Shown: positions 18,403 to 28,888, numbered from the stretch's first letter. The stretch is 64,000 nt of DNA from Pseudomonas gozinkensis (GCF_014863585.1 NZ_CP062253.1:2010501-2074500); one strand, 5' to 3'. Notes: generated from the letters alone by a model not told the origin. Numbers and translations: made by a program.

Positions 18403-18939
18403 TTACTCGGCGGTATGAGCGGCGATGGCGCAGGCGGGTTTGCCGGCAGCGTATTTAAGACTGGGATCGACCAGCGCATCGAAGCGTTTCAGCGCCTCGG
18501 AGCCGATCAAAAGCGGGTATTGGAACGCACTACGGTCGGTCAGGTTCACTTCGATGCTGCGCATTGCCGAACCCATGCAGATGTCCAGCTCGATCACCGG
18601 GCGGGCGGTGTACTTCTTGCCTTCTTCCGGGTCGTAGTCGCCGGCACGGCGCTTGATCTTGCTGACCCGGGCCAGCGGCCGTTCGATCGGGTGCGAATGC
18701 GCGGCGTCGATGGCCAGGTAGAAACGTACCCAGGACTCGCCGTTGCGTTTGAAACGTTTGATGTCGCGGGCGCTCAGGGAGGCGGTTTTCGCCCCGGTGT
18801 CGAGTTTCGCCGCCACTTCCAGGTTGATCCCGTCGAGGGCAGCGTATTCGTTGAGGCCGTACACGGTCTTTTCCCCCGCCGCGGCTAGGCCGGGCAGGCA
18901 AAACAGTGCAAAGAATGTGGGGAAGGGCTTGAGTCTCAT
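18403..18939 (-). CDS. Retropepsin-like aspartic protease family protein ('ATP-dependent zinc protease', DUF785)
   Basis: A 178-residue exported protein with a clear Sec signal peptide (MRLKPFPTFFALFCLPGLAAA). The core motif KLDTGAKTASLSA carries the D-T-G-A triad of retropepsin-like aspartic peptidases, followed by the matching hydrophobic strand PLLIGSEALKRF. Databases often call this family 'ATP-dependent zinc protease', but no HExxH zinc site and no ATPase motif are present. It is the first gene of the three-gene operon, five bases from the transglutaminase-like gene. A periplasmic peptidase acting on the same substrate as the ligase is inferred. Confidence 0.85.
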   Translation of the reverse strand: MRLKPFPTFFALFCLPGLAAAGEKTVYGLNEYAALDGINLEVAAKLDTGAKTASLSARDIKRFKRNGESWVRFYLAIDAAHSHPIERPLARVSKIKRRAGDYDPEEGKKYTARPVIELDICMGSAMRSIEVNLTDRSAFQYPLLIGSEALKRFDALVDPSLKYAAGKPACAIAAHTAE

Positions 18940-19150
18940 AAATCCTGGCGAGCAGCGTTCCGTTCTCGGTTCAGGGCCATGGCATCAGGAGATCCTGTCT
19001 GCACATGTGCCTTCGTGTGCCTATCAGCTTTTTATGACAAGCCATGCAAATGACTCGCAAATGCGGGCGGCATTCTAGCACGGTGGTTTTATGGCGCCAG
19101 CGGCGGGACCGGTCTATAACCCTTGGGGCTGATTTCAAGGCCCATTAGAC

Positions 19151-19164
19151 GATTGTCGACAATC
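19151..19164. promoter_or_regulatory. GntR operator candidate upstream of the prp operon
   Basis: Perfect palindrome GATTGTCGACAATC, core TTGT-CG-ACAA, 73 bases upstream of gntR. A second related half-palindrome (TGTCGACA, 19227-19234) lies directly over the ribosome binding region of gntR. Their centres are 73 bases apart, close to seven helical turns, which would allow looped binding. Confidence 0.6.
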
Positions 19165-19236
19165 TGTATTTATCCTTTGACTGATGCGGGCTGATTCGCT
19201 AGTTTTTGCCGCATTGGATTTGAAGGTGTCGACAAT

Positions 19237-19962
19237 ATGCTGGATCAACTCGATCCCCCGGTGATCAGCGGCGACGATTCTGAGACCCTGTCTGAAAACG
19301 TCTTCCGACGCATCCAGGCGGCCATCGTCAAAGGCGAGATTGCCCCGGGCAGCAAGATCTCCGAGCCGGAACTGGCGCGCACCTACGGCATCAGCCGCGG
19401 GCCGCTGCGCGAGGCGATCCATCGGCTGGAGGGCCAGCGCCTGCTGGTGCGTGTTCCGCACGTCGGTGCGCGGGTGGTGTCGCTGAGCCACGCCGAATTG
19501 CTCGAACTCTACGAAATCCGTGAATCCCTCGAAGGCATGGCCTGCCGTCTGGCGGCTGAACGCATGAGTGTCGAAGAAATCGACGAACTGCGCCGGGTGC
19601 TGGAAACCCACGAGCGCGATGCGGCGTTTCAGGCCGGCGTCGGCTACTACCAGCAGGAAGGCGACTTCGACTTTCACTACCGGATCATCCAGGGCAGCGG
19701 CAACCGCACCCTCACGCAAATGCTCTGCGGCGAGCTCTATCAACTGGTGCGCATGTATCGCATCCAGTTTTCCACCACGCCTAATCGCCCGCGCCAGGCC
19801 TTTGCCGAACACCACCGGATTCTCGATGCCATCGCCGACCGTGACGGCGAGCTCGCGGAATTGTTGATGCGCCGTCACATCGGCGCCTCGAAACGCAACA
19901 TCGCCCGTCACTACCAGGACGGCGCCGACAATAAGACAGCCACTGAACGAGGTGAGTCATGA
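19237..19962 (+). CDS. GntR-family (FCD) regulator of the 2-methylcitrate operon
   Basis: A 241-residue GntR regulator. The N-terminal winged helix contains [20 protein letters not shown] and [20 protein letters not shown]; the C-terminal helical FCD domain has the His-rich metal or ligand site ([31 protein letters not shown]). Its stop overlaps the prpB start (ATGA), so it is cotranscribed with the pathway and probably autoregulated through the palindromes at 19151 and 19227. The likely inducer is 2-methylcitrate or methylisocitrate. In Pseudomonas this GntR replaces the sigma-54 activator PrpR of enteric bacteria. Confidence 0.9.
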   Translation: MLDQLDPPVISGDDSETLSENVFRRIQAAIVKGEIAPGSKISEPELARTYGISRGPLREAIHRLEGQRLLVRVPHVGARVVSLSHAELLELYEIRESLEGMACRLAAERMSVEEIDELRRVLETHERDAAFQAGVGYYQQEGDFDFHYRIIQGSGNRTLTQMLCGELYQLVRMYRIQFSTTPNRPRQAFAEHHRILDAIADRDGELAELLMRRHIGASKRNIARHYQDGADNKTATERGES

Positions 19963-20849
19963 GTTCCAACAAGAGCACTCCAGGCCAGCGTTTCCGCGAT
20001 GCGGTCGCCAGCGAACATCCGCTGCAAGTGGTCGGGGCGATCAACGCCAACCACGCGCTGCTGGCCAAGCGCGCCGGTTTCAAGGCGATCTACCTGTCGG
20101 GTGGCGGGGTGGCTGCCGGCTCCCTCGGCGTGCCGGACCTGGGCATCACCGGCCTGGATGACGTGCTGACCGACGTGCGCCGCATCACCGACGTCTGCGA
20201 CCTGCCGCTGCTGGTGGACGTGGACACCGGTTTCGGCGCCTCGGCGTTCAACGTGGCCCGCACCGTCAAGTCGATGATCAAGTTCGGCGCGGCGGCGATT
20301 CACATCGAAGACCAGGTCGGCGCCAAGCGCTGCGGCCACCGTCCGAACAAAGAGATCGTGACCCAGCAGGAAATGGTCGACCGCATCAAGGCCGCCGTCG
20401 ATGCCCGCACCGACGACAGCTTCGTAATCATGGCTCGTACCGACGCGCTGGCCGTTGAGGGTCTGGAATCGGCACTGGATCGCGCCGCCGCGTGCATCGA
20501 GGCCGGCGCCGACATGATCTTCCCGGAAGCCATCACCGAACTTGAGATGTACAAGCTGTTCGCCAGCCGCGTGAAAGCGCCGATCCTGGCCAACATCACC
20601 GAATTCGGCTCGACGCCGCTGTACACCACCGAGCAGCTTGCTGGAGCCGATGTGTCGCTGGTGTTGTACCCGCTGTCGGCGTTCCGCGCGATGAACAAGG
20701 CCGCGGAAAACGTCTACACCGCGATCCGCCGCGACGGCACTCAGCAGAATGTCATCGACACCATGCAGACTCGCATGGAGCTCTACGATCGCATCGATTA
20801 CCACACCTTCGAGCAGAAGCTCGACGCGTTGTTTGCGGCGAAGAAGTAA
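19959..20849 (+). CDS. prpB: Methylisocitrate lyase
   Basis: A 296-residue enzyme cleaving 2-methylisocitrate to pyruvate and succinate, the last step of the 2-methylcitrate cycle. It belongs to the isocitrate lyase/PEP mutase superfamily: substrate-binding [13 protein letters not shown], metal-binding DVDTGFG, and the active-site loop K123-R-C125-G-H127 (KRCGHR) with the catalytic cysteine. Length and motifs match PrpB. Translation is coupled to gntR by a four-base overlap, and prpC follows after 43 bases. Confidence 0.96.
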   Translation: MSSNKSTPGQRFRDAVASEHPLQVVGAINANHALLAKRAGFKAIYLSGGGVAAGSLGVPDLGITGLDDVLTDVRRITDVCDLPLLVDVDTGFGASAFNVARTVKSMIKFGAAAIHIEDQVGAKRCGHRPNKEIVTQQEMVDRIKAAVDARTDDSFVIMARTDALAVEGLESALDRAAACIEAGADMIFPEAITELEMYKLFASRVKAPILANITEFGSTPLYTTEQLAGADVSLVLYPLSAFRAMNKAAENVYTAIRRDGTQQNVIDTMQTRMELYDRIDYHTFEQKLDALFAAKK

Positions 20850-20892
20850 GCCGCAACCGTACTCCCTAACAAATTCAAGATTGGAGACAACA

Positions 20893-22020
20893 ATGGCCGA
20901 AGCAAAAGTACTCAGTGGCGCCGGGCTCCGGGGCCAGGTTGCCGGGCAAACCGCACTGTCCACCGTGGGCCAGGCCGGTGCCGGGCTGACCTATCGCGGC
21001 TACGACGTACGCGAACTGGCAGCAGACGCACAATTTGAAGAAGTGGCGTACCTGCTGCTCTACGGAGAGCTGCCGACCAAGGCGCAACTCGCCGACTATC
21101 AAGGCAAACTGAGCAAGCTGCGCGACCTGCCGCAAGCGCTGAAAGAAGTGCTGGAACGTATCCCCGCCGACGCCCACCCGATGGACGTGATGCGCACCGG
21201 TTGCTCGTTCCTGGGCAACATCGAGCCGGAAAAAGACTTCTCCGAGCAACGCGACAAGACTGACCGTCTGCTGGCCGCGTTCCCGGCGATCATGTGCTAC
21301 TGGTATCGCTTCAGCCACGACGGCAAACGCATCAACTGCGTGAGCGACGAGCAGTCAATCGGCGGCCACTTCCTGCACCTGCTGCACGACAAGAAACCGA
21401 GCGAGTTGCACGTCAAAGTGATGAACGTGTCGCTGATCCTCTACGCCGAGCACGAATTCAACGCCTCGACTTTCACCGCCCGGGTGTGTGCTTCGACCCT
21501 GTCCGACCTGTACTCCTGCGTCACCGCAGCCATCGGCTCGCTGCGCGGCCCGCTGCACGGCGGCGCCAACGAAGCGGCGATGGAAATGATCGAGCGTTTC
21601 TCGTCGCCGGAAGAGGCGATCAAGGGCACCCTCGGCATGCTCGAGCGCAAGGACAAGATCATGGGCTTCGGCCACGCGATCTATAAGGACAGCGATCCGC
21701 GCAACGAGGTGATCAAGGGCTGGTCGAAAAAACTTGCCGACGAAGTGGGCGACAAGGTGTTGTTCGCGGTCTCGGAAGCCATCGACAAGACCATGTGGGA
21801 GCAGAAGAAACTGTTCCCCAACGCCGACTTCTACCATGCCTCGGCGTACCACTTCATGGGCATCCCGACCAAGCTGTTCACCCCGATCTTCGTCTGCTCG
21901 CGCCTGACCGGCTGGGCGGCGCACGTGTTCGAACAGCGCGCCAACAACCGCATCATCCGTCCAAGCGCCGAGTACACCGGCGTCGAACAGCGCAAGTTCG
22001 TGCCAATCGAACGTCGCTGA
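20893..22020 (+). CDS. prpC: 2-Methylcitrate synthase
   Basis: A 375-residue citrate-synthase-family enzyme condensing propionyl-CoA with oxaloacetate. It starts MAEAKVLSGAGLRGQVAGQT at an ATG preceded by GGAGA. Family motifs are GLTYRGYDVRELA, the active-site His region SLRGPLHGGANEAAMEMIE and GFGHAIYKDSDPRNEVIKG. The shorter N-terminus and the sequence fit PrpC rather than the hexameric GltA. The longer open frame upstream overlaps prpB and is not used. A REP element separates it from acnD. Confidence 0.95.
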   Translation: MAEAKVLSGAGLRGQVAGQTALSTVGQAGAGLTYRGYDVRELAADAQFEEVAYLLLYGELPTKAQLADYQGKLSKLRDLPQALKEVLERIPADAHPMDVMRTGCSFLGNIEPEKDFSEQRDKTDRLLAAFPAIMCYWYRFSHDGKRINCVSDEQSIGGHFLHLLHDKKPSELHVKVMNVSLILYAEHEFNASTFTARVCASTLSDLYSCVTAAIGSLRGPLHGGANEAAMEMIERFSSPEEAIKGTLGMLERKDKIMGFGHAIYKDSDPRNEVIKGWSKKLADEVGDKVLFAVSEAIDKTMWEQKKLFPNADFYHASAYHFMGIPTKLFTPIFVCSRLTGWAAHVFEQRANNRIIRPSAEYTGVEQRKFVPIERR

Positions 22021-22059
22021 ATGGTGGAGGCTGAACACTGATCCAGAGGTTCACCGAGG

Positions 22060-22157
22060 ACCCTGTGGGAGCTGGCTTGCCAGCGATGACTGAGTCACAT
22101 CCAACATTGATGTCGACTGACCCACCGCTATCGCTGGCAAGCCAGCTCCCACAGGGT
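22060..22157. repeat. REP inverted pair between prpC and acnD
   Basis: ACCCTGTGGGAGCTGGCTTG and its reverse complement enclose about 50 bases. It sits inside an operon, so it may stabilise upstream mRNA or reduce downstream expression. Confidence 0.88.
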
Positions 22158-22222
22158 TTGGTGTGAATTTCAAGATCAGTGTCCGCTCACCCTTTGAAAC
22201 TACCGTGACCGAGTCCTGACCG

Positions 22223-24817
22223 ATGAACACAGAATTTCGCAAGAACCTGCCCGGCACGCCGCTGGACTTTTTCGACGTCCGCGCGGCTGTCGATGCGATC
22301 CAGCCGGGCAGCTACGACACCCTGCCGTACACCTCTCGCGTGCTGGCGGAAAACCTCGTGCGTCGCTGCGACCCGGCCACGCTCACCGATTCCCTGAAAC
22401 AACTGATCGAACGCAAACGCGACCTCGACTTCCCGTGGTTCCCGGCCCGCGTGGTGTGCCATGACATTCTCGGCCAGACCGCCCTGGTGGATCTGGCCGG
22501 CCTGCGCGACGCGATTGCCCAGCAGGGCGGCGACCCGGCGCAGGTCAACCCGGTGGTGCCGACGCAACTGATCGTCGACCACTCGCTGGCGGTGGAAGCT
22601 GGCGGTTTTGACAAGCAGGCGTTTGAGAAGAATCGCGCCATCGAAGACCGTCGCAACGAAGACCGTTTCCACTTCATCAACTGGACCAAAAAGGCGTTCA
22701 AGAACGTCGACGTGATCCCGCCGGGCAACGGCATCATGCACCAGATCAACCTGGAGAAAATGTCTCCGGTGATCCAGGTGCGTGACGGTGTGGCATTCCC
22801 GGACACCTGCGTCGGCACCGACAGCCACACTCCGCACGTCGATGCGCTGGGCGTGATCGCCATCGGTGTCGGTGGGCTTGAAGCCGAAAGCGTGATGCTC
22901 GGCCGCGCGTCCTGGATGCGCCTGCCGGAAAGCGTCGGCGTCGAACTGACCGGCAAGCTGCAACCGGGCATCACCGCCACCGACATGGTGCTGGCGCTGA
23001 CCGAGTACCTGCGCAAACAGAAAGTGGTCGGCGCGTGGCTGGAATTCTTCGGCGAAGGTGCTTCCGCGCTGACCCTCGGCGACCGCGCGACCATCTCCAA
23101 CATGGCCCCGGAATACGGCGCCACGGCGGCGATGTTCTACATCGACCAGCAGACCATCGACTACCTGAAACTCACCGGTCGCGAAGACCAGCAAGTGCAG
23201 CTCGTCGAGCAATACGCCAGGCAGATCGGCCTGTGGGCCGACAGCCTGAAAGGCGCGCAATACGAGCGCGGGCTGACCTTCGACCTGTCCTCGGTAGTGC
23301 GCAACATGGCCGGCCCGAGCAACCCGCACGCTCGCGTGGCGGTGTCGGATCTGGCGGCCAAAGGCATCGCCGGCCAGTGGGAAGACGTGCCGGGGCAAAT
23401 GCCCGACGGCGCGGTGATCATCGCGGCCATCACCAGCTGCACCAACACCAGCAACCCGCGCAACGTGATCGCCGCCGGCCTGCTGGCACGCAACGCCAAC
23501 AAGCTCGGTCTGACCCGCAAGCCGTGGGTCAAGTCGTCGCTGGCACCGGGCTCGAAAACCGTGGCGCTGTACCTCGATGAAGCGGGGCTGACCACGGAGC
23601 TGGAGCAGCTCGGTTTCGGCGTCGTCGCGTTTGCCTGCACTACCTGCAACGGCATGTCCGGCGCGCTGGATCCGGTGATTCAGCAAGAGATCATCGACCG
23701 CGACCTGTACGCCACCGCTGTGCTGTCCGGCAACCGTAACTTCGACGGCCGGATTCACCCGTACGCCAAGCAGGCGTTCCTCGCTTCGCCGCCGCTGGTA
23801 GTGGCCTACGCGATTGCCGGCACCATCCGTTTCGACATTGAAAAAGACGTGCTCGGCGTGGTCGACGGCAAAGAAATCCGCCTGAAAGACATCTGGCCGA
23901 GCGACGAAGAAATCGACGCCGTGGTGAAATCCTCGGTCAAGCCCGAGCAGTTCCGTCAGGTCTACATCCCGATGTTCGCCATCCATGAAGACACCGGCCC
24001 GAAAGTCACGCCGCTGTACGAGTGGCGCGAAATGAGCACCTACATCCGCCGTCCGCCGTACTGGGAAGGCGCGCTGGCCGGGGCGCGGCCTCTCAAGGGC
24101 ATGCGCCCGCTGGCGGTGCTGCCGGACAACATCACCACCGATCACCTGTCGCCGTCGAACGCGATCATGCTCGACAGCGCCGCCGGGGAGTACCTGGCGA
24201 AAATGGGCCTGCCGGAAGAGGACTTCAACTCTTACGCCACGCACCGTGGCGACCACCTGACCGCGCAGCGCGCGACCTTCGCCAACCCGAAACTGTTCAA
24301 CGAAATGGTCGTGGAAAACGGCAAGGTCAAGCAGGGTTCGCTGGCCCGTGTCGAGCCGGAAGGCCAAGTGATGCGCATGTGGGAAGCCATCGAAACCTAC
24401 ATGGAACGCAAGCAGCCGCTGATCATCATCGCCGGCGCCGATTACGGTCAGGGCTCGTCCCGCGACTGGGCGGCCAAAGGCGTGCGTCTGGCGGGTGTGG
24501 AAGCGATCGCCGCCGAAGGTTTCGAGCGCATTCACCGCACCAACCTGGTGGGCATGGGCGTGTTGCCGCTGGAGTTCAAACTGGGCACCGACCGCAAGAC
24601 ATTGGGTATCGACGGCAGCGAAACCTACGACGTGATCGGTGAGCGCACGCCGCGCGCCGACCTGACGCTGGTGATTCATCGCAAGAACGGCGAGCGCGTC
24701 GAGGTGCCGGTGACCTGCCGCCTCGACACCGCCGAAGAAGTGTCGATCTACGAGGCCGGCGGCGTGTTGCAGCGCTTCGCTCAGGACTTCCTCGAAGAGT
24801 CGGCGGTTGCCGTTTAA
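22223..24817 (+). CDS. acnD: Fe/S-dependent 2-methylisocitrate dehydratase
   Basis: An 864-residue aconitase-superfamily enzyme that dehydrates 2-methylcitrate; with PrpF it replaces the PrpD route. Visible are the substrate loop CVGTDSHTPHVDALGVIAIG, the [4Fe-4S] cysteines in ITSCTNTSNPRN and CTTCNGMSG, and the C-terminal swivel domain with DYGQGSSRDWAAKG. Placement between prpC and prpF is diagnostic for AcnD rather than AcnA. It starts at ATG 22223. Confidence 0.95.
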   Translation: MNTEFRKNLPGTPLDFFDVRAAVDAIQPGSYDTLPYTSRVLAENLVRRCDPATLTDSLKQLIERKRDLDFPWFPARVVCHDILGQTALVDLAGLRDAIAQQGGDPAQVNPVVPTQLIVDHSLAVEAGGFDKQAFEKNRAIEDRRNEDRFHFINWTKKAFKNVDVIPPGNGIMHQINLEKMSPVIQVRDGVAFPDTCVGTDSHTPHVDALGVIAIGVGGLEAESVMLGRASWMRLPESVGVELTGKLQPGITATDMVLALTEYLRKQKVVGAWLEFFGEGASALTLGDRATISNMAPEYGATAAMFYIDQQTIDYLKLTGREDQQVQLVEQYARQIGLWADSLKGAQYERGLTFDLSSVVRNMAGPSNPHARVAVSDLAAKGIAGQWEDVPGQMPDGAVIIAAITSCTNTSNPRNVIAAGLLARNANKLGLTRKPWVKSSLAPGSKTVALYLDEAGLTTELEQLGFGVVAFACTTCNGMSGALDPVIQQEIIDRDLYATAVLSGNRNFDGRIHPYAKQAFLASPPLVVAYAIAGTIRFDIEKDVLGVVDGKEIRLKDIWPSDEEIDAVVKSSVKPEQFRQVYIPMFAIHEDTGPKVTPLYEWREMSTYIRRPPYWEGALAGARPLKGMRPLAVLPDNITTDHLSPSNAIMLDSAAGEYLAKMGLPEEDFNSYATHRGDHLTAQRATFANPKLFNEMVVENGKVKQGSLARVEPEGQVMRMWEAIETYMERKQPLIIIAGADYGQGSSRDWAAKGVRLAGVEAIAAEGFERIHRTNLVGMGVLPLEFKLGTDRKTLGIDGSETYDVIGERTPRADLTLVIHRKNGERVEVPVTCRLDTAEEVSIYEAGGVLQRFAQDFLEESAVAV

Positions 24818-24872
24818 ATCACGTTGTGCGAACGCGGGCCGAACGGCCCGCATTTGCTGAAAAGGAGCATCC

Positions 24873-26063
24873 ATGGCTCACGCACCACAGATCAAAATCC
24901 CCGCCACCTACATGCGTGGCGGCACCAGTAAAGGCGTGTTTTTCAGCCTCAAGGATCTGCCCGAAGCCGCGCAGATTCCCGGCCCGACCCGTGATGCGCT
25001 GCTGCTGCGGGTCATCGGCAGCCCCGACCCGTACGACAAGCAGATCGACGGCATGGGCGGCGCCACGTCCAGCACCAGCAAAACCGTGATCCTGTCGAAA
25101 AGCATCAAGGCCGATCACGACGTCGATTACCTGTTCGGTCAGGTGTCCATCGACAAGCCGTTCGTGGACTGGAGCGGCAACTGCGGCAACCTGTCGGCGG
25201 CGGTCGGCTCGTTCGCCATCAGCAACGGCCTGGTGGACGCCAGCCGCATTCCTCATAACGGCGTAGCGGTGGTTCGCGTCTGGCAGGCCAATATCGGTAA
25301 AACGATCATCGCCCACGTGCCGATCACCAACGGCGAAGTCCAGGAAACCGGTGATTTCGAACTCGACGGCGTGACTTTTCCGGCCGCCGAAGTCCAGGTC
25401 GAATTCATGGACCCGGCGGCGGAAGAAGAGGGTGGCGGCGGCTCGATGTTCCCCACCGGCAACCTGATCGACGATCTGGAAGTGCCTGGTGTCGGCACGT
25501 TCAAGGCGACCATGATCAACGCGGGTATCCCGACGATCTTCGTCAACGCCGAAGACATCGGCTACACCGGCACTGAACTGCAGAGCGCGATCAACAGCGA
25601 TCCGAAGGCGTTGCAGATGTTTGAGACCATCCGCGCTTACGGTGCTTTGCGTATGGGCTTGATTTCGAATCTCGATGAAGCCGCCAGGCGTCAGCACACA
25701 CCGAAAGTGGCCTTCGTCGCCAAGCCTGCGGATTACGTCGCGTCCAGTGGCAAAGCCATTGGCGCTGGAGACGTGGATTTGCTGGTGCGGGCGTTGTCGA
25801 TGGGCAAGTTGCATCACGCGATGATGGGGACGGCGGCGGTCGCGATTGGTACGGCAGCGGCGATTTCCGGCACCTTGGTGAATCTGGCGGCTGGTGGTGT
25901 TGAGCGCAGTGCCGTGCGGTTCGGACATCCGTCCGGGACGTTGCGTGTTGGCGCAGAAGCTAGCCTGGAAAATGGTGAGTGGGTTGTGAAGAAGGCGATC
26001 ATGAGCCGCAGTGCGCGCGTCCTGATGGAAGGCTACGTGCGCGTGCCTGGTGATTCCTTCTAA
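24873..26063 (+). CDS. prpF: 2-Methylaconitate cis-trans isomerase
   Basis: A 396-residue PrpF-family protein of the DAP-epimerase fold, isomerising the product of AcnD so that a normal aconitase can finish the step. N-terminal YMRGGTSKGVFF and DWSGNCGNLSAAVG are family signatures; the latter holds a conserved Cys. AAISGTLVNLA and RFGHPSGTLRVGAE follow near the C-terminus. It lies 55 bases after acnD with a GGAG ribosome binding site. AcnD and PrpF always occur together. Confidence 0.95.
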   Translation: MAHAPQIKIPATYMRGGTSKGVFFSLKDLPEAAQIPGPTRDALLLRVIGSPDPYDKQIDGMGGATSSTSKTVILSKSIKADHDVDYLFGQVSIDKPFVDWSGNCGNLSAAVGSFAISNGLVDASRIPHNGVAVVRVWQANIGKTIIAHVPITNGEVQETGDFELDGVTFPAAEVQVEFMDPAAEEEGGGGSMFPTGNLIDDLEVPGVGTFKATMINAGIPTIFVNAEDIGYTGTELQSAINSDPKALQMFETIRAYGALRMGLISNLDEAARRQHTPKVAFVAKPADYVASSGKAIGAGDVDLLVRALSMGKLHHAMMGTAAVAIGTAAAISGTLVNLAAGGVERSAVRFGHPSGTLRVGAEASLENGEWVVKKAIMSRSARVLMEGYVRVPGDSF

Positions 26064-26074
26064 GGCTTACCCGA

Positions 26075-26187
26075 AACCTGTGGGAGCGAGCTTGCTCGCG
26101 ATAGCGGTGTATCAGGCAGCATCAATGTTGGACGTGCCGGCCTAATCGCGGGCAAGTCGAATCGTCACACCGCCGCTCCCACAGGTT
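26075..26187. repeat. REP inverted pair between prpF and prpD
   Basis: AACCTGTGGGAGCGAGCTTG opens the element and CGCTCCCACAGGTT closes it; the inner arms are partly diverged. Second REP within the prp operon. Confidence 0.87.
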
Positions 26188-26276
26188 CTGTATTTCAACA
26201 ATAAGAATGGTTTAAAACCAAGACTCAGCCTGAACCGAGGTCCCATCAACGAACCACTTTGAAGAGTGAATCGAAC

Positions 26277-27761
26277 ATGAGCGCCAACGTCGACCTGAAC
26301 AACCGCCCCGACTACGACCGTGTCCTGCAGGACATCGCCGATTACGTCCTCAACTACAAAATCGAATCCACCGAAGCCCTCGACACCGCCCGCAACTGCC
26401 TGATGGACACCCTGGGCTGCGGTCTGCTGGCCCTGCGTTTCCCTGAGTGCACCAAACACCTCGGCCCCATCGTCGAAGGCACCGTCGTCCCATTCGGCGC
26501 CCGAGTCCCTGGCACCTCTTACCGACTCGACCCGGTAAAAGCCGCGTGGGACATCGGCTGCATCGTGCGCTGGCTCGACTACAACGACACCTGGCTCGCC
26601 GCCGAATGGGGACATCCGTCGGACAACCTCGGCGGGATTCTCGCGGTGGCCGATCACCTGTCGCAAAAGCGCCTGGCCAATGGCGAAGCGCCGTTGACCT
26701 TGCGTGATGTACTCGAAGCGATGATCATGGCCCACGAGATTCAAGGCGTGATCGCGCTGGAAAACTCCTTCAATCGCGTAGGACTCGACCACGTCATCCT
26801 GGTGAAAGTCGCCTCGACTGCCGTGACTGTCAAACTGATGGGCGCCAACCGGGAGCAGCTGTTATCGGCGTTGTCCCATGCGTTCGCCGACGGTCAGGCG
26901 CTGCGCACGTACCGACATGCGCCTAACGCCGGTTCGCGCAAATCCTGGGCGGCGGGGGATGCATCGAGCCGGGGCGTGCGGCTGGCGGATATCGCGATGC
27001 GCGGCGAAATGGGGATTCCCGGCGTCTTGAGTGCCAAACAATGGGGCTTTTACGACGTTTTATTCAGCCACACCAACAACGATCTGGCGCTCAAGCCTGA
27101 AGACAAACGCGCCTTCAGCTTCTCGCGGCCGTTCGGCAGTTACGTGATGGAGAACGTGCTGTTCAAGATCAGCTTCCCCGCCGAGTTCCATGCGCAAACC
27201 GCCTGCGAAGCCGCCGTAACCCTGCATCCGCAAGTGCGCAATCGTCTGCATGAGATCGACCGGATCGTCATCACCACCCACGAATCGGCGATCCGCATCA
27301 TTTCCAAGGTCGGGCCGCTGGCCAACGCCGCCGACCGCGATCACTGCCTTCAGTACATGACCGCCGTGCCGCTGGCGTTCGGCAATCTGGTGGCCGAGCA
27401 GTACGAAGACGATTTCCACGAGGCCCATCCGATCATCGATGTGCTGCGCGAGAAAATGGTCATCGTCGAAGATCCGCGCTTCACCCGCGAATACCTGGAG
27501 GCCGACAAACGCTCGATTGCCAACGCGGTGCAGGTGTTTTTCAAGGACGGTTCGAGCACGGAAAACGTGGTGGTGGAATACCCGATCGGGCATCGCCGGC
27601 GTCGGGCCGAAGGCATTCCGTTGCTGGAGGACAAGTTCAGGGCAAATCTGGCCACCCGTTTCACCGGGCAGCGCAGCGGAGAGATTCTTGCGCTGTGCAA
27701 GGATCCGGCGCGGCTTGAGGCCACGCCAGTTAACCGATTTGTCGATTTGTTTGTTATCTGA
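26277..27761 (+). CDS. prpD: 2-Methylcitrate dehydratase (PrpD)
   Basis: A 494-residue MmgE/PrpD-family enzyme, cofactor-free. It starts [20 protein letters not shown] at ATG 26277 (an in-frame TTG six codons upstream is less likely). Signatures are [34 protein letters not shown] and [16 protein letters not shown]. Its activity overlaps with AcnD/PrpF, and many Pseudomonas keep both. Last gene of the prp operon, followed by a REP element. Confidence 0.94.
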   Translation: MSANVDLNNRPDYDRVLQDIADYVLNYKIESTEALDTARNCLMDTLGCGLLALRFPECTKHLGPIVEGTVVPFGARVPGTSYRLDPVKAAWDIGCIVRWLDYNDTWLAAEWGHPSDNLGGILAVADHLSQKRLANGEAPLTLRDVLEAMIMAHEIQGVIALENSFNRVGLDHVILVKVASTAVTVKLMGANREQLLSALSHAFADGQALRTYRHAPNAGSRKSWAAGDASSRGVRLADIAMRGEMGIPGVLSAKQWGFYDVLFSHTNNDLALKPEDKRAFSFSRPFGSYVMENVLFKISFPAEFHAQTACEAAVTLHPQVRNRLHEIDRIVITTHESAIRIISKVGPLANAADRDHCLQYMTAVPLAFGNLVAEQYEDDFHEAHPIIDVLREKMVIVEDPRFTREYLEADKRSIANAVQVFFKDGSSTENVVVEYPIGHRRRRAEGIPLLEDKFRANLATRFTGQRSGEILALCKDPARLEATPVNRFVDLFVI

Positions 27762-27778
27762 GGGACCGCGTTATCGTT

Positions 27779-27871
27779 CTTCGCGGGCAAGCCACGCTCC
27801 CACAGGGTTTTGTTGTGAATGCAAAATCTGCGTACACCACAAAATCCTGTGGGAGCTGGCTTGCCAGCGAT
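27779..27871. repeat. REP inverted pair after prpD
   Basis: TCGCGGGCAAGCCACGCTCC and, inverted, GTGGGAGCTGGCTTGCCAGC, separated by about 50 bases. Lies between the convergent prpD and ppsR genes. Confidence 0.85.
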
Positions 27872-27895
27872 GGCGGCTGCAAGGGCGCTACAAAT

Positions 27896-28714
27896 CTATT
27901 TAAAGCGCCGCTCGACGCCTTTCTCCACGAGGATCTTCGCGGAAATTTCTTCTACCGAGAAATGCGTGGAGTTGATGTTCGGGATGTTTTCGCGGCGGAA
28001 CAGGTTTTCCACTTCGCGCACTTCGAACTCGCACTGGGCGTAGCTCGAATAACGGCTGTTTGGCTTGCGTTCGTTGCGGATCGCGGTGAGGCGGTCCGGG
28101 TCGATGGTCAGGCCGAACAGCTTGTGCTGGTGGGCGCGCAGGGCGGCCGGCAATTGCAGGCGTTCCATGTCGTCTTCGGTCAGCGGGTAGTTGGCCGCGC
28201 GGATGCCGAACTGCATCGCCATGTACAGGCACGTCGGCGTCTTACCACAACGCGACACCCCCACTAGTATCAGGTCGGCCTTGTCGTAATAGTGCGTGCG
28301 GGCGCCGTCATCGTTGTCGAGGGCGAAGTTCACCGCCTCGATCCGCTCCATGTAATTGGAGTTGTGACCGATGGAGTGGGACTTGCCGACGGTGTAGGAA
28401 GAATGCTCGGTCAGTTCCTGCTCGAGCGGGGCGAGGAACGTCGAGAAGATGTCGATCATGAAACCATTGGAGGTTGCGAGAATCTCACGGATGTCCTGAT
28501 TGACGATGGTGTCGAAGATGATCGGCCGGAAACCGTCGGTTTCAGCGGCTTTGTTGATTTGTTGTACCATGGCCCGCGCTTTTTCCACGCTGTCGATGTA
28601 CGGGCGCGTGAATTTGCTGAAGGTAATGTTTTCGAACTGCGCCAGAAGGCTTTGACCCAGGGTTTCGGCGGTGATGCCGGTGCCATCGGAGATAAAGAAA
28701 GCAGATCGTTTCAT
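27896..28714 (-). CDS. ppsR: PEP synthase regulatory protein (bifunctional kinase / pyrophosphorylase)
   Basis: A 272-residue DUF299-family protein that inactivates PEP synthase by ADP-dependent phosphorylation of a Thr near the catalytic His and reactivates it by phosphate-dependent removal. It starts [20 protein letters not shown] at ATG 28714; the longer frame upstream lacks family sequence. The P-loop [15 protein letters not shown] and the end [15 protein letters not shown] are typical. Divergent from its target ppsA, an arrangement conserved in Pseudomonas. Confidence 0.95.
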   Translation of the reverse strand: MKRSAFFISDGTGITAETLGQSLLAQFENITFSKFTRPYIDSVEKARAMVQQINKAAETDGFRPIIFDTIVNQDIREILATSNGFMIDIFSTFLAPLEQELTEHSSYTVGKSHSIGHNSNYMERIEAVNFALDNDDGARTHYYDKADLILVGVSRCGKTPTCLYMAMQFGIRAANYPLTEDDMERLQLPAALRAHQHKLFGLTIDPDRLTAIRNERKPNSRYSSYAQCEFEVREVENLFRRENIPNINSTHFSVEEISAKILVEKGVERRFK

Positions 28715-28888
28715 TTGCACCTTGGGCCTTAAGCTAATGAGTATTTCTGGATATGATAGGCGCGATTTGCCGGCCGCCATCGGCCCGCATTCTCACTTAT
28801 TTTCCAGGTCCAGGCCATACAGCCGGCCAACGCTCCCCCGAGCCGCCGGTTTCTGAGCTTTTCCAACACAGTTAGTGGAGAGATCACC

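Noticed and set aside
22187..24874. Long minus-strand open frame opposite acnD
   Set aside because: Shadow frame caused by high GC at third positions; acnD on the plus strand has all aconitase motifs.
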